62,496 nucleotides of DNA from Agrilactobacillus composti DSM 18527 = JCM 14202 (GCF_001436375.1 NZ_AZGA01000052.1:770-63265), one strand, 5' to 3'; positions 41,896 to 53,057 are shown, counted from the stretch's first letter. Notes: generated by a model not told the origin, from the letters alone. Program-made: numbers and translations.

Positions 41896-43008
41896 TTATT
41901 CTAAGAAATCCTTCAATTGTTTTGAACGGGATGGGTGGCGCAATTTCCGTAATGCTTTAGCTTCAATTTGGCGAATCCGTTCCCGAGTTACACCAAAGAC
42001 CTTCCCAACTTCTTCCAAAGTCCGAGTTCGGCCGTCATCAAGCCCAAAACGCAATCTTAAGACGTTTTCTTCACGATCAGTTAACGTATCCAAAACATTT
42101 TCTAACTGTTCTTTTAGCAGCTCATAAGAAGCGTGATCTTCAGGGCTAGTGGCATCCGCATCTTCAATGAAATCCCCAAGGTGTGAATCATCCTCTTCGC
42201 CAATTGGGGTCTCCAAAGAAACTGGTTCTTGGGCAATCTTCAAAATCTCACGAACCTTATCAGTTGGCATATCCATTTCGGCGCCAATTTCTTCTGGTGT
42301 TGGTTCTCTGCCTAAATCTTGTAATAATTGGCGTTGAATTCGGATCAACTTATTAATAGTTTCAACCATATGCACCGGAATCCGGATCGTCCGAGCTTGG
42401 TCAGCAATCGCACGGGTAATGGCCTGTCTGATCCACCACGTGGCATAGGTGGAGAACTTAAAACCTTTGCGATAATCAAACTTTTCAACGGCCTTCATCA
42501 AGCCCATATTACCTTCTTGAATTAAATCCAAGAACTGCATACCCCGGCCCACATAACGTTTTGCAATGGAAACTACCAAACGCAAGTTAGCTTCTGCTAA
42601 ACGTTGTTTGGCCTCTTCATCACCTTGCTCAATTTTAAGAGCCAAAGCGACTTCTTCATCAGCCGTTAATAGTGGGACCCGGCCAATTTCTTTGAGATAC
42701 ATCCGAACAGGATCATTGATTTTAACCCCAGTCGGCGCAGACAAGTTTTGCATCTCTTTTTTAGTGATTTTATTTTTCTTTAAGCTGATCGCAGTGGGTT
42801 CACCAAATTTATCAAGAATACTGATTCCTTGATCTTCTACTTTTTGATATAAATCATCAATGGCTTCACTATCCAACGTATACGGTTGGACCAATTGGGT
42901 CGTTAACTCTTCTTGCGAAATTTGTTTTTTGGGTTTATAAGCCTTAATTAGTTCTTTGACGGCTTTATCATATTCTTTATTTTTGGCAGTTACTTTTTCT
43001 TTAGCCAT
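41896..43008 (-). CDS. rpoD: RNA polymerase primary sigma factor (SigA/RpoD)
   Basis: The housekeeping sigma factor, here 370 aa from the ATG at 43008, which has AAGGGGG at 9 nt; the more distant ATG at 43029 lacks an SD. Region 1.2 begins at [12 protein letters not shown], region 2 has [17 protein letters not shown] and [18 protein letters not shown], region 3 follows, and region 4 ends in the helix-turn-helix [20 protein letters not shown]. The short N terminus is typical of Firmicutes. It follows dnaG in the classical macromolecular-synthesis order. Confidence 0.97.
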   Translation of the reverse strand: MAKEKVTAKNKEYDKAVKELIKAYKPKKQISQEELTTQLVQPYTLDSEAIDDLYQKVEDQGISILDKFGEPTAISLKKNKITKKEMQNLSAPTGVKINDPVRMYLKEIGRVPLLTADEEVALALKIEQGDEEAKQRLAEANLRLVVSIAKRYVGRGMQFLDLIQEGNMGLMKAVEKFDYRKGFKFSTYATWWIRQAITRAIADQARTIRIPVHMVETINKLIRIQRQLLQDLGREPTPEEIGAEMDMPTDKVREILKIAQEPVSLETPIGEEDDSHLGDFIEDADATSPEDHASYELLKEQLENVLDTLTDREENVLRLRFGLDDGRTRTLEEVGKVFGVTRERIRQIEAKALRKLRHPSRSKQLKDFLE

Positions 43009-43074
43009 AAATGTTTTCCCCCTTATCAAAATGTAGAACTTTTAACCAATTAATAAGCATTTGGTCAATGATTA

Positions 43075-44904
43075 TCAAGCTCCCTTCAAATCCCTAGACA
43101 ATTTGATGATTTCATTTGTCCAATGCAGCTGTTCATCAACGTTGCCGGTTTCATTGGCAATTTTTAAAGCTGCTTGCGCATCACTTAATTGTTTCTTAGC
43201 ATCCTGATGCGCCATTACCTGCAATAAATCGGTAATGACTAAATTATTACTAGCATCAGGAAAAGCACTCATTTCTAAATCAGCCACCACGTTTTGCATA
43301 TCCGGCGGTAATTGGTCAATGAAAGCAGAAACCAAATGATTATCATGGTTGGTCAAAAAGGTCAACCATAATTCAAAAATCGTCTGATAGGTATCGTGTT
43401 CAAACTTAAAATTAGGTTCACTAATCAACTGGCGGCACAGACTTTCATCATGTAAAGCGTAATATAACAACAGTCGTTCAGCCTGTTCTAATTGACTATA
43501 TTTCACCGGAGCACTTGGCTTTTGTAAGGTGCCAACCGGTTGCGGTTCTACTTGGCGCTGGAACTTCCCTTTTGCCGTCAAACCATTACCCGAATGTTTG
43601 GGTCGTAATTCATCCAGCTGTGTCTTAATGGCACTAGCTTCAATGCCTAAGTCATTCGCTAATTCTTGAATATACAGACTTTGTTCTGCCGGCGTCGCTT
43701 GGTCTTTCAACAAATCTAAAGCTTGACTTAAGTAATCAAATTTAAATTTGTCATTACTCAAGTTCACATCCCGCTTTAAATATGCTAATTTAAAGCGTAA
43801 CGCGGATTGCTCAGAATTGCGAATCACATTAACAAACGCTGGGGCCCCTTTGGTCTTAATATACTCATCTGGATCTTGTGAATCCGGTAGCACGATAACC
43901 CCAATATCCAAATTCTTTTGTGGCATCAACATATCTACAGCCCGATTAGCGGCTTTAACACCTGGGGTATCTCCATCGTAACAGATCACTAAATGATTCG
44001 TGGTGCGTTGCAACATGTATAGTTGCTCGTCAGTCAAGCTAGTCCCCATGGAAGCGACCCCATTTTTAACACCTGCTTGAAAGGCGGAGATCACATCCAT
44101 AAAGCCTTCAAATAACAAGACTGTTTTTTCTTGGCGGATTTCTGCTTTCGCCAAATCATAGTTAAAAAGCACTTTACGTTTATTAAACAGTGCTGTTTCA
44201 GGACTATTCAAATACTTCGGTTGGTTGGGATCTTTATGCAGCGCCCGGCCCGAAAAAGCAATGACCTGGCCCCCTTGATCTTTAATAGGAAACATCACCC
44301 GCTCGACGAACCGATCCAAAAATTGATTCTCCCGGTTCGTGGCTAATAAGCCAGATGCCGCCAACGTTTCAGCATCAACTTGCTTGTCTTTAAAGAATAA
44401 GGTTAATAAATTATTGTTTGGTGCAAAACCTACGCTAAATTGATCAATTGTTTCATCAGTCATGCCCCGTTGATGCAAATACTGCAAAGCAGGTTGCCCT
44501 AATTGCGTATTCACTAAGACATGATGATAAAGCTGTTGGGCTTGTTGATATAAATCTCGTAATTTGCGATCGGCTTCATTGACTGGCGTACTGTCCTGTT
44601 GCAGATATTGGGCATCAATTGGAATATTCCCAAATTTAGCAACTTTGATAACTGCCTCAGGAAATGTCACGGAATCAATATCCATGATGAATTTAAAAAC
44701 ATTCCCACCACGACCACAACTAAAACAGTGAAAAATCTGTTTGTCTTCTGAAACCGTAAATGAAGGCGCCGTTTCCTCATGAAATGGGCAAAGGCCAAAT
44801 AGGTTCTTACCAGACTTTTTTAACTGTACATACTGACTAATTACATCAACAATATTAATCTGTCCACGAATATCTTCGATAACCGATTCAGGAATTCTGG
44901 CCAA
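43075..44904 (-). CDS. dnaG: DNA primase
   Basis: Makes RNA primers for replication. I start at TTG 44904 (LARIPESVIEDIRG), with AAAGGA 9 nt upstream, giving 609 aa; an ATG at 44952 would add 16 residues without family support. The zinc-binding domain CPFHEETAPSF...CFSCGRGG is at about residues 40-65, the TOPRIM domain has LLFEGFMDVISA and CYDGDTPG, and a DnaB-binding C-terminal domain follows. It precedes rpoD by 66 bp. Non-ATG start may keep its level low. Confidence 0.96.
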   Translation of the reverse strand: MARIPESVIEDIRGQINIVDVISQYVQLKKSGKNLFGLCPFHEETAPSFTVSEDKQIFHCFSCGRGGNVFKFIMDIDSVTFPEAVIKVAKFGNIPIDAQYLQQDSTPVNEADRKLRDLYQQAQQLYHHVLVNTQLGQPALQYLHQRGMTDETIDQFSVGFAPNNNLLTLFFKDKQVDAETLAASGLLATNRENQFLDRFVERVMFPIKDQGGQVIAFSGRALHKDPNQPKYLNSPETALFNKRKVLFNYDLAKAEIRQEKTVLLFEGFMDVISAFQAGVKNGVASMGTSLTDEQLYMLQRTTNHLVICYDGDTPGVKAANRAVDMLMPQKNLDIGVIVLPDSQDPDEYIKTKGAPAFVNVIRNSEQSALRFKLAYLKRDVNLSNDKFKFDYLSQALDLLKDQATPAEQSLYIQELANDLGIEASAIKTQLDELRPKHSGNGLTAKGKFQRQVEPQPVGTLQKPSAPVKYSQLEQAERLLLYYALHDESLCRQLISEPNFKFEHDTYQTIFELWLTFLTNHDNHLVSAFIDQLPPDMQNVVADLEMSAFPDASNNLVITDLLQVMAHQDAKKQLSDAQAALKIANETGNVDEQLHWTNEIIKLSRDLKGA

Positions 44905-45030
44905 TTCATCACGTCCTTTAATTCCTGTTAAGCAACTAAAAGCCGCATACATAAATGAATGCGACTTGATTAACGTATAATAATACTTTTATATCATACT
45001 ACGTTTGATTAATAATTGCAACCAATAAAC

Positions 45031-47109
45031 TTATTTAACGATTAGTTCATTCAGGTTACCCAAGGTCATCGCCAAATGTGTAATGATCATTAATTGCTTC
45101 AAGCGATTGGCCTTGATCTTAGGATCTTTATCCATAATCATATTGGCTTCAAAATAATCATTGATCAATGGCCGTAAACTTTCTAGTTCTTGGTAAATGG
45201 TCTCCAATGATTTATCGGCTGCCGTGTGCCGAATTTTTTCAACAGCGACATATAAATTCTTTTCAGTATCATTTTGGAATAGCTTTGGATCCACATCCAA
45301 GGCGCTGATATCAAAATCAGCTTTTTCAGCTAAGCGCATGACCCGTGTCAAAGCTTCTACGGTATTTTTAAAGTCCGCATCATCGCGATGATTGCTTAAA
45401 ACTTGAGCAGCATTGAACATATCTGCGATGTCTTGTTGACGATTAGCCACCACAGTATCAATAAGGTCATGATCAATATTTTGATTGCTAAACCATTGTT
45501 TCACCCGATCCAACATAAAATGCGTCACTTCAGAACGATGTGCATCTAAATCCAAATTGGCCAGCATGCCAGCCTTGACTAAGCCACGTTTAATTTCTGA
45601 TTGAAATTTAGCCAAAGGAAAATGCCATTTTTTGGCTTCTAAAATACGGACAATTCCAAAGGCTTGCCGTCTCAAAGCATAAGGATCGTTAGAACCACTT
45701 GGAATCAGTGCCACGGCAAAGAAGCTCAAAATACTATCTAATTTATCAGCAATTGATAACACCGCCCCCACATTAGTTGTAGGTAGTTTCCCAGTGGCAC
45801 TAGTCGGCATATAATGTTCGCGAATCGCAGTGGCAACACTTGGCTTTTCACCTTTAAGTAAGGCATATTTTTCACCCATAATACCTTGTAATTCCGGAAA
45901 TTCCCCCACCATCTGAGTCACTAAATCAAATTTATAAATAGCTGCAGCCCGCTTTAAATCAGCCAATTCATCAGTGGATAAACCAAATTCAACGCCAAGA
46001 AATTGGGCGATATGACTTGTGCGTTGCATTTTATCATACATGGAACCAATCTTATCATGGAAGGAAACATTTTTAAGTTGGCCAACGTAATCGGCAATAG
46101 ATTTCTTTTGATCTTCTTCATAGAAGAATTGGGCATCCTCTAGGCGGGCGACCAATACTTTTTCATTCCCAGCAATGATATTATCCAAATGAACGCGATT
46201 GCCATTACGTACACCAATAAAGATTGGTAACAGTTCACCAGACTGGCTTCGGGCATAAAAATAACGCTGGTTATCTTTCATAGAAGTAATCAAAACTTCA
46301 TCAGGCATTTGTAAATACTTCTTATCAAAATTACCCGAAAAAGTTGTGGGATATTCTACCAAATTGTTAACTTCTTCTAATAAATCTTCATCCAAATCCA
46401 CCTGCCAATTATGATCACTTGCTAACTCTTGGATTTGATCAACGATCAATTCTTTTCGGTCATCAGCATTGGCAATCACAAACTGATCCTTTAAAGCTTG
46501 CTCATAGTCATCGGCAGTTTTTAAGGTGACCGCTTCGCCTAAGAAACGGTGACCTTGTGTTGTTCGGCCAGTTTGAATATCTAATATCTCAAAAGGAATC
46601 ACTTGATCATCTAATAAAGCCACTAACCAGTGAATCGGCCGAATATATTCAAAATCATAATTAGCCCAATGCATCCGCGTTGGGAAAGTCATGGCCATAA
46701 TGATTTCTTTTAGGCCTGGTAAAATCGTAGCTGCAGCTTTTCCAGGCACATTTTTTTCTAAAAAGACATATTCTTTGCCTTTAATTTCTTTAAAGGTCAA
46801 GTCATCTGGTGTTGCCCCTTGGCCCCGCGCAAAGCCTTGGGCAGCCTTGGTCCAATTGCCGGTATCATCTTGGGCAATTTGTTTGGCCGGCCCCCGTAAG
46901 GATTCGTGAACATCAGCTTGTTTGTCAGCCAATCCAGAAATGAGTAACGCCAAGCGTCTGGGTGTTGAATAAGGTTGAATACTTTGAAATTCCAATTTTT
47001 GATCATTCAAAAAATCTTGCGTCCGTTGGGCCAATTGGTCAATACTTGGTGAGACCACATGGGCGGGCATCTCTTCTAATCCAATTTCTAATAAAAAGTC
47101 GTGACTCAC
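45031..47109 (-). CDS. glyS: Glycyl-tRNA synthetase beta subunit
   Basis: Large subunit (692 aa) of the heterotetrameric bacterial GlyRS; binds tRNA-Gly. [12 protein letters not shown] at the start, [12 protein letters not shown] and FPTRMHWAN further on are family hallmarks, with the HD-like and DALR anticodon-binding regions at the C-terminal end. Its ATG overlaps the glyQ stop by four bases, so the subunits are translationally coupled. Under control of the T-box upstream of glyQ. Confidence 0.97.
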   Translation of the reverse strand: MSHDFLLEIGLEEMPAHVVSPSIDQLAQRTQDFLNDQKLEFQSIQPYSTPRRLALLISGLADKQADVHESLRGPAKQIAQDDTGNWTKAAQGFARGQGATPDDLTFKEIKGKEYVFLEKNVPGKAAATILPGLKEIIMAMTFPTRMHWANYDFEYIRPIHWLVALLDDQVIPFEILDIQTGRTTQGHRFLGEAVTLKTADDYEQALKDQFVIANADDRKELIVDQIQELASDHNWQVDLDEDLLEEVNNLVEYPTTFSGNFDKKYLQMPDEVLITSMKDNQRYFYARSQSGELLPIFIGVRNGNRVHLDNIIAGNEKVLVARLEDAQFFYEEDQKKSIADYVGQLKNVSFHDKIGSMYDKMQRTSHIAQFLGVEFGLSTDELADLKRAAAIYKFDLVTQMVGEFPELQGIMGEKYALLKGEKPSVATAIREHYMPTSATGKLPTTNVGAVLSIADKLDSILSFFAVALIPSGSNDPYALRRQAFGIVRILEAKKWHFPLAKFQSEIKRGLVKAGMLANLDLDAHRSEVTHFMLDRVKQWFSNQNIDHDLIDTVVANRQQDIADMFNAAQVLSNHRDDADFKNTVEALTRVMRLAEKADFDISALDVDPKLFQNDTEKNLYVAVEKIRHTAADKSLETIYQELESLRPLINDYFEANMIMDKDPKIKANRLKQLMIITHLAMTLGNLNELIVK

Positions 47110-48014
47110 TTTGACTCCCCCTTTTGTGCTTGTGCATATTTCAGTAATGGGAAGCCACGTTTTTCACGTTCTTCCACAAAGGCTTTAGCAATGGCATGGG
47201 CCATATTCCGAATTCTAGATAAGTAGCCAGCCCGTTCTGTGACTGAGACGGCACCTCTAGCATCTAATAAATTAAAAGTATGACTGCATTTCAAAACGTA
47301 ATCATAGGCTGGATGGACTAAGCCAAGTTTGATTAGGCGTTTAGCTTCTTTTTCATAGGCATCAAAAAACTGCAATAACATTTCTTGATTACTTTCTTCA
47401 AAGGAATACTTAGAATGTTCATATTCAGGTTCTTTGAAGATATCGCCATATAAAACACCATCGCCCCACTCTAAATCAAAAACTGAATTCACGTTTTGAA
47501 TATAAGACGCAAGCCGTTCTAAACCGTAAGTGATTTCAGAAGTCACTGGTTTTACGCTCAAACCACCCACAACTTGGAAATACGTAAACTGAGACACTTC
47601 CATGCCATCTAGCCAAACTTCCCAACCCACACCGGCACAGCCCATTGAAGGGTTCTCCCAGTTATCTTCTACGAAGCGAATATCATGTTCCAGTGGATCG
47701 ATCCCTAATTCCTTTAAACTATCCAAATAATATTCCTGGATATTTTCAGGAGAGGGTTTCATGACAACTTGAAACTGATGATGTTGGTATAAACGATTAG
47801 GGTTTTCACCATAACGCCCATCTGCCGGTCGTCTTGAAGGCTCAACATAAGCTGCGTTCCAAGGTTCCGGTCCAATTGCTCGCAAAAAAGTATATGGACT
47901 CATGGTACCAGCCCCTTTTTCGGTATCATAGGCTTGCATTAACATACAACCTTTGCTGCCCCAAAATTGCTGTAACTTCAGAACAATCTCTTGTACTGTC
48001 AATTTGTCAGTCAT
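47106..48014 (-). CDS. glyQ: Glycyl-tRNA synthetase alpha subunit
   Basis: Catalytic small subunit (302 aa), class II synthetase core. Motif-like segments [37 protein letters not shown] and [17 protein letters not shown] are highly conserved in GlyQ. AAAGGAGA lies before the ATG. First gene of glyQ-glyS, behind a T-box leader with the terminator just 40 bp upstream. Confidence 0.97.
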   Translation of the reverse strand: MTDKLTVQEIVLKLQQFWGSKGCMLMQAYDTEKGAGTMSPYTFLRAIGPEPWNAAYVEPSRRPADGRYGENPNRLYQHHQFQVVMKPSPENIQEYYLDSLKELGIDPLEHDIRFVEDNWENPSMGCAGVGWEVWLDGMEVSQFTYFQVVGGLSVKPVTSEITYGLERLASYIQNVNSVFDLEWGDGVLYGDIFKEPEYEHSKYSFEESNQEMLLQFFDAYEKEAKRLIKLGLVHPAYDYVLKCSHTFNLLDARGAVSVTERAGYLSRIRNMAHAIAKAFVEEREKRGFPLLKYAQAQKGESK

Positions 48015-48053
48015 TCAAATTTCTCCTTTTATATTGACTTAAACTGTAGACAC

Positions 48054-48249
48054 AAAAAAACCCTATACTGGTCCACCAGTATAGGGACGAATTATCGCGG
48101 TTCCACCCTAATTCAGACAAGAAATGTCTACACTTCATTAAATTGACTCCAAAATGCCAATAATCATTCAAAAGATACGGCTTACACTAGTCCGTAATCG
48201 CTAAACTTTTGTGCTAATGATTACCCTTTTCTTCGATGTCAATATTTAC
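48054..48249 (-). ncRNA. T-box leader of glyQ-glyS (glycine)
   Basis: The minus strand has the T-box core TGGAACCGCG (48096-48105) preceding a terminator: CCCTATACTGG (48061-48071) with CCAGTATAGGG (48076-48086) and seven U. The stem I region is upstream, with UAAUCAUU/AAUGAUUA as one helix. A GGC triplet (48156-48158) lies where the Gly specifier is expected. Uncharged tRNA-Gly would favour the antiterminator and switch on synthetase expression. The 5' end is estimated from the promoter. Confidence 0.92.
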
Positions 48250-48255
48250 TTAGTA

Positions 48256-48284
48256 ATGTTACAAAGATTCTTACTAAAAGTCAA
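48256..48284 (-). promoter_or_regulatory. Promoter of the glyQ T-box
   Basis: On the minus strand TTGACT (48279-48284), a 17-bp spacer and TAACAT (48256-48261). It begins directly at the end of recO, so the synthetase unit is transcribed apart from the upstream era-recO run. Confidence 0.7.
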
Positions 48285-48292
48285 ACCAAACT

Positions 48293-49090
48293 TTAGGTTT
48301 TGGATGAATCCTCAGGGGGTGTCTTCAAAATATTGGTCGGCCAATTGGCCATATCATCTAAAAACTTCTTGCTTTTAAGATAGATACCCACTGTGTCATC
48401 ATAAATTGTATCAATCATCTGTTTTAATTCATTTTTAGTCGTTGTTTTCATTTTAATTGAATTAATTTTATACAAATCAACAGCCGAAAATAGGCGTAAG
48501 AAATAAATGGCCCGTTGACTGGCGTGAAACCGGTTGGGATCTAAATGCCAATGGATATCACATAACAAACCACCATAGGCTTCTGAATAATCAAAGGGCC
48601 GATCCGTCCTTTGACAGACCACACAGCTTTCAAGCCCTGGTTGAACCCCAAAGACCCGCAATAATTGAACTTGCATAATCTGAGTGATGATTTGCGCATC
48701 AAAGCCTTCATCGATCAACTGCAAAGCCTTGGTCACTTTGGGATACCATTCCCCCAATAACTCACCATCACTAAAAGCCTTATCCACTAAGCCTAAAATA
48801 TAACTGGCATATGCATTCAGCCCGATATCTTGACTGATGTTCCAAAAATGTTGTGTATCTTTTGCGGTCCGAATAAAAGATAAGCCATCACGAATATCCC
48901 CAATATAAGTGCCATAGGTGAATGGTAAAATTGCTGGTGCCAATCGATTCTTTGGTTTTTTACCGCCCCGAATCAAAAACATCTTTTTTCCAAAACGGTC
49001 CGTAATAATTTTGACCAATAAATCTTTTTCCCGATAATCCCGGCGAAATAAAATTAGACCGTTAAATTCTTCAATAGATTGTGTTGCCAT
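48293..49090 (-). CDS. recO: DNA repair protein RecO
   Basis: Helps load RecA with RecR in recombinational repair. The 265-aa protein has an N-terminal OB fold (FNGLILFRRDYREKDLL, then FGKKMFLIRGGKKPKNR) and the zinc motif of Firmicutes RecO, Cys pairs in LESCVVCQRTD and YGGLLCDIHWH (the last Cys position occupied by His). It follows era by 4 bp, the standard order. Confidence 0.94.
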   Translation of the reverse strand: MATQSIEEFNGLILFRRDYREKDLLVKIITDRFGKKMFLIRGGKKPKNRLAPAILPFTYGTYIGDIRDGLSFIRTAKDTQHFWNISQDIGLNAYASYILGLVDKAFSDGELLGEWYPKVTKALQLIDEGFDAQIITQIMQVQLLRVFGVQPGLESCVVCQRTDRPFDYSEAYGGLLCDIHWHLDPNRFHASQRAIYFLRLFSAVDLYKINSIKMKTTTKNELKQMIDTIYDDTVGIYLKSKKFLDDMANWPTNILKTPPEDSSKT

Positions 49091-49094
49091 AACA

Positions 49095-50009
49095 TCACTT
49101 GAACTCTTTTAGATTATAGCCTGATCTCTGCAAGAACAAGGGATCATCCCGCCAATTTTTTTGAACCTTGACCCAAAGTTTTAAATTGATTTTTTCACCA
49201 ACTAAATTTTCGACTTCACGGCGGGCATTGATCCCAATTTTTTTCAGCATTGAGCCGCCCTTGCCGATGACGATCCCCTTTTGACTGTCTCGTTCCACAA
49301 AAATAGTCGCCTCAACTTGTAATTTACCATTAACGCGTTGATTCATGGATTCTAAAACGACAGCCACCGCATGGGGGATCTCATCGCGGGTCAAATGGAG
49401 AACTTGCTCACGAATTAATTCGGAAACGACGAAATATTCCGGATGATCAGTTAATTGATCATCCGGATAATACTTGGGGCCAACGGGTAACAAGGCTTTA
49501 ACCTCTTGTAATAATTCTGGAACATTATTGCCCATGGTGGCTGAAACTGGAAAAATGTTCTTGAAGTTTAAAACATCAGTATAGCCTTGGATGATCTCAG
49601 GTAAATTGTCAGGATGGATTAAATCAATTTTATTGATCAATAGAAAAACCGGTGTTTTAACATCCTGCAATAAATTCATAATAAAGCGATCGCCAGGGCC
49701 GATTTTATCATCAGCAGCCACCATGAAAAGAATCCCATCAACTTCTTTTAACGTGGAAACAGCGGCATCATCCATGTATTCATCTAAGTCATTTTTCGGT
49801 TTATGAATACCTGGCGTGTCCACGAAGACAATCTGGGCATCCTTGTCTGTATAAATACCATTGATTTTATTACGGGTCGTTTGCGCTTTGTCCGACATAA
49901 TGGCAACTTTTTCACCAATCATGCGATTCATCAATGTGGATTTGCCCACATTGGGACGGCCTAAAATAGCCACAAAACCAGAGTGAAATTCTGTTGTTTG
50001 TTCAGTCAA
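49095..50009 (-). CDS. era: GTPase Era
   Basis: GTPase for 16S rRNA/30S assembly. The 304-aa protein has the G1 loop [13 protein letters not shown], the switch [12 protein letters not shown] (G4) and a C-terminal KH domain ([20 protein letters not shown]). Overlaps the cdd stop by eight bases. Part of the ybeY-dgkA-cdd-era-recO cluster. Confidence 0.97.
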   Translation of the reverse strand: MTEQTTEFHSGFVAILGRPNVGKSTLMNRMIGEKVAIMSDKAQTTRNKINGIYTDKDAQIVFVDTPGIHKPKNDLDEYMDDAAVSTLKEVDGILFMVAADDKIGPGDRFIMNLLQDVKTPVFLLINKIDLIHPDNLPEIIQGYTDVLNFKNIFPVSATMGNNVPELLQEVKALLPVGPKYYPDDQLTDHPEYFVVSELIREQVLHLTRDEIPHAVAVVLESMNQRVNGKLQVEATIFVERDSQKGIVIGKGGSMLKKIGINARREVENLVGEKINLKLWVKVQKNWRDDPLFLQRSGYNLKEFK

Positions 50010-50403
50010 AATTTAAGTTCTCCTTATTAAATGAGTTTGGTAATATTTCTGCCATGGTATACGTCTTTATCAAATCTGTACCATAAACACAGTGAATCTT
50101 AGCGGTAGGCTGCATAAATTCAGACATTACTTGCCGACAGGCCCCACAAGGCATCAATAATTGACTTGTGGGGCCAATCAAAAGTAAACCCGCCAACCGT
50201 TGATGTCCCTGACTCACAGCTTGAAAAATAGCGTTACGTTCAGCACATATAGTTAATCCATATGACGCATTTTCCACATTACACCCGGCAAAAACCTGAC
50301 CTGTATCCGTCCAAACCACCGCACCCACAGCAAAGTGTGAGTATGGTACATATGCCTTTGTCCGCACGGCTTTGGCTTGGGCAATTAAAGTTGCTATTTC
50401 CAA
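50002..50403 (-). CDS. cdd: Cytidine deaminase
   Basis: Deaminates cytidine and deoxycytidine to the uridines; zinc enzyme. At 133 aa it is the short homotetrameric type. The zinc and catalytic residues are in [18 protein letters not shown] (His position replaced by Cys as usual in this type; Glu in CAE) and [10 protein letters not shown]. It sits between dgkA (3 bp) and era (overlap). Confidence 0.95.
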   Translation of the reverse strand: MEIATLIAQAKAVRTKAYVPYSHFAVGAVVWTDTGQVFAGCNVENASYGLTICAERNAIFQAVSQGHQRLAGLLLIGPTSQLLMPCGACRQVMSEFMQPTAKIHCVYGTDLIKTYTMAEILPNSFNKENLNFD

Positions 50404-50406
50404 AAA

Positions 50407-50817
50407 TTACCACCCCAACTGTGTACGCAGCACCTGTAGTAATGCTGGTAAAAAAATAATTAGACCAACGACAACTGAAAAAAGTGCTGTTAATAAAACG
50501 ATACCCGCCGATAAATCTTTGATCACCTTGGCCAAGGGATTGAATTTGCGTTTGGTTGATAAATCAACCAAATATTCCGCGACACTATTCCAAAGTTCAG
50601 CCTGAAAAACTAAAAATATAACTAACCCCAGCCATAAAAATGAAGTGCCGGGCAATCTTAACAAATAGGCCGCAATAAAAACCACTGCGGCCACAATTAA
50701 GTCTCGTCGTAAATTTCGTTCGTGTCGAATGGCAAATAAAACACCCGAACCAGCGTGTTTCAAGGACTGAAAAAAATGATGATTCTTCTTAGTTTGGGGT
50801 TTATCTTTTAAGGCCAT
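50407..50817 (-). CDS. dgkA: Diacylglycerol kinase family protein (undecaprenol kinase type)
   Basis: A 136-aa membrane enzyme of the prokaryotic DgkA fold, with three helices after a basic N-terminal segment. In Gram-positives it mainly phosphorylates undecaprenol or recycles lipid. The conserved ER and catalytic Glu region appear as RHERNLRRDLIVA and FQAELWNSVAEYLVD. Its ATG overlaps the ybeY end by 17 bases. Confidence 0.93.
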   Translation of the reverse strand: MALKDKPQTKKNHHFFQSLKHAGSGVLFAIRHERNLRRDLIVAAVVFIAAYLLRLPGTSFLWLGLVIFLVFQAELWNSVAEYLVDLSTKRKFNPLAKVIKDLSAGIVLLTALFSVVVGLIIFLPALLQVLRTQLGW

Positions 50818-51268
50818 AGCTTTCTAGAATCTCCTCTTGCAGGGCGATCATCTTCTTTTCATCTTCAGGCTTGATGTGATCATAGCCATTAAGGTGTAAG
50901 AAGCCATGAACAACCGTATAGCCCAGTTCCCGATGATAAGAGTGGCCATAATTAGTCGCGTGCTCTTTGGCAATTGCGGGCGCAATAATTAAATCGCCAA
51001 TATTTCTAGGAATACCTAATTGTGCTTCTAAACTTTCAATGCCATCATCTTCATCTTCAATGGCAAAGCTAATCACATCTGTTGGTCGATCAACCTGGCG
51101 ATAATCTTGATTGACCTTTTGAATCTCTTCAGGGGAAACAAAAGTGATGGACATTTCTGTATCTGCCGGTAAATCAATTTTTGTGGCTGCAAAATCCACC
51201 AGTTCAACGACCATTTTCATTTCGGCTGCTGTTAATAACTGATCTTCATCATAGGTTGTTAGATTCAT
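50801..51268 (-). CDS. ybeY: Endoribonuclease YbeY (rRNA maturation factor)
   Basis: A 155-aa zinc-dependent ribonuclease for 16S rRNA 3' processing and ribosome quality control. The HGFLHLNGYDH motif (His residues binding zinc) is present near residue 118, and the RPTDVISFA segment marks the family. It follows phoH by 13 bp, the conserved pair. Confidence 0.95.
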   Translation of the reverse strand: MNLTTYDEDQLLTAAEMKMVVELVDFAATKIDLPADTEMSITFVSPEEIQKVNQDYRQVDRPTDVISFAIEDEDDGIESLEAQLGIPRNIGDLIIAPAIAKEHATNYGHSYHRELGYTVVHGFLHLNGYDHIKPEDEKKMIALQEEILESYGLKR

Positions 51269-51281
51269 CTTTTCCTCCGGT

Positions 51282-52277
51282 TCAATGTTGACGTTTTAAA
51301 TCTTGGTCGGCATAAGCCGCAATAATACTGGCAACAACTGGATGACGGACCACATCATTGGCAGTAAACTCAACAAACCCAATATGACTCACGCCAGTTA
51401 AAATTTGCTGAGCTTCAACTAAGCCACTCTTTTGATTGTGAGGTAAGTCAATTTGCGTAATATCACCATTGATAACCATCTTAGAATCAAATCCCAGCCG
51501 TGTTAAGAACATCTTCATTTGTGCTGGTGTGGTATTTTGCGCTTCATCCAAAATCACAAAGGCCTCTTCTAAAGTCCGACCCCGCATATAAGCTAGCGGT
51601 GCAATTTCGATTGTGCCCCGATCTACCAGGCGATTGGTTTGATCTTGACCCATAATTGCATAAAGTGCGTCATAGACTGGGCGGAGATAAGGATCTACTT
51701 TTTCTTTCAGATCCCCCGGTAAAAAGCCTAAATTCTCCCCGGCTTCCACCGCTGGCCGCGTCAAAATCAAACGTTGAACTTGGCCTTTTTTCAGTGCTAA
51801 GACGGCTTTAGCCACTGCAATATATGTTTTACCAGTACCGGCGGGACCGATACCAAAGGTAATATCATTATGGTCAATAGAGTCAACGTAGCGCCGCTGG
51901 CCCAAATTTTTAACGCGAATTGCCCGGTGTCGAGCATCGGTAATAATTTCTTGATTATAAAAATCCTGGAAATACTCTAAGGTGCCTTTAGTGGCCATTT
52001 TCAGCGCACTAACTACATCTGCACTGCTAATGCTGATGCCCTTTTCTAAAACTTTATATAAGTTGTCTAAGACTGCATAGCCTTGATCCACCTGATCAGA
52101 TTTTCCAGAAATCTTAATGGCGGGACCAAAAGGATGCAATACTACATTTAAACCTTCTTCAATAAGCGTTAAATATTGATCATTGACGCCTAAAAGGCTG
52201 GCTGTTTTGGTCGCATCGGGCACTTCAAATGTCCGTTCTGCATTCAACGTTTCTGTCAATACATCAAGCTCCTTCAA
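51282..52277 (-). CDS. phoH: PhoH-family ATPase
   Basis: A 331-aa ATPase related to the helicase core of RNA-acting proteins; partner of YbeY in RNA metabolism. Walker A GPAGTGKTYIAVA, Walker B VILDEAQNT and the N-terminal KH-like extension are visible. It starts a minus-strand run phoH-ybeY-dgkA-cdd-era-recO separated from yqeY by a terminator. Confidence 0.95.
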   Translation of the reverse strand: MKELDVLTETLNAERTFEVPDATKTASLLGVNDQYLTLIEEGLNVVLHPFGPAIKISGKSDQVDQGYAVLDNLYKVLEKGISISSADVVSALKMATKGTLEYFQDFYNQEIITDARHRAIRVKNLGQRRYVDSIDHNDITFGIGPAGTGKTYIAVAKAVLALKKGQVQRLILTRPAVEAGENLGFLPGDLKEKVDPYLRPVYDALYAIMGQDQTNRLVDRGTIEIAPLAYMRGRTLEEAFVILDEAQNTTPAQMKMFLTRLGFDSKMVINGDITQIDLPHNQKSGLVEAQQILTGVSHIGFVEFTANDVVRHPVVASIIAAYADQDLKRQH

Positions 52278-52347
52278 TAGTTTATACGAGTATCATACCA
52301 TAAGATATACCAGATTGTATGTTAGAAATTTGCGGCTTAATTGGTTC

Positions 52348-52388
52348 AAAAAAAGAGACTAACATAAAATCTCTTTTACGTTAGTCTC
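52348..52388 (-). terminator. Terminator after yqeY
   Basis: Arms GAGACTAACATAAAA (52355-52369) and TTTTACGTTAGTCTC (52374-52388, one mismatch), with a run of seven A (52348-52354) on the plus strand, a U run on the minus strand. Confidence 0.85.
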
Positions 52389-52411
52389 TATCAAATCGAT
52401 TCACGAATCAA

Positions 52412-52861
52412 TTATAGATTTGTCAATGCTTCTTTCACAAAAGCATTCACTTTGCCACCATCGGCTTTGCCCTTAACTTGCGGCATTAGTGCACCCATAA
52501 CTTTACCGAAGTCCTTCGTAGATTTAGCACCAACTTTATCAATCGTTGCTAAAACCAAATCTTTAACTTCCTGATCAGCTAATTGTTTAGGCATATAAGC
52601 AGCCACGATCTCAATTTCATGATTTACATGGTCGATTAAATCCTGACGATTGGCTTTTTGAAAGTCAGCTAAAGATTCCTTACGTTGCTTTAATTCACGC
52701 GATAAGACAACAAGTTCTTCTTCAGAAGTTAAATCATGCCCTAATTTGATTTGATCATTGGTTACAGCCGTCTTCAACATTCGAATTACAGCCAACCGAT
52801 CCTTATCCCGGGCCTTCATGGCAGTTTTCATATCTTCATTTAACGTAGCTAATAAACTCAC
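52412..52861 (-). CDS. GatB/YqeY domain protein
   Basis: A 149-aa helical protein of the YqeY family, related to the tRNA-binding tail of the amidotransferase subunit GatB. Its function is not settled; tRNA-linked quality control is suspected. MLKTAVTNDQI and the C-terminal KDFGKVMGALMPQVKGKADG are diagnostic. It follows rpsU by 19 bp, the common Firmicutes order. Confidence 0.94.
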   Translation of the reverse strand: MSLLATLNEDMKTAMKARDKDRLAVIRMLKTAVTNDQIKLGHDLTSEEELVVLSRELKQRKESLADFQKANRQDLIDHVNHEIEIVAAYMPKQLADQEVKDLVLATIDKVGAKSTKDFGKVMGALMPQVKGKADGGKVNAFVKEALTNL

Positions 52862-52880
52862 AGGATCATTTCCTCAATCC

Positions 52881-53057
52881 TTAAAATTTTTTCCGCTTAC
52901 GAGCCGCTTCTGACTTGAGCTTACGTTTTACACTTGGCTTTTCGTAAAACTCCCTTTTGCGGTATTCTTGGAGTGTGCCGCTTTTGGACACAGAACGCTT
53001 AAAGCGACGAAGAGCATCATCTAAAGATTCGTTTTTATGAACCACTGTCTTTGACAT
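52881..53057 (-). CDS. rpsU: 30S ribosomal protein S21
   Basis: A 58-aa basic protein read on the minus strand from ATG 53057 to TAA 52881-52883. It begins [20 protein letters not shown] and has the typical lysine- and arginine-rich tail [24 protein letters not shown] precedes it. S21 helps base-pairing with mRNA at initiation. Upstream of yqeY, as in related genomes. Confidence 0.95.
   Translation of the reverse strand: MSKTVVHKNESLDDALRRFKRSVSKSGTLQEYRKREFYEKPSVKRKLKSEAARKRKKF

Noticed and set aside
46691-46909. Frames antisense to glyS, galT, galE, dnaG and other long genes
   Set aside because: They are shadows of strongly conserved genes, without SD or protein-like composition.
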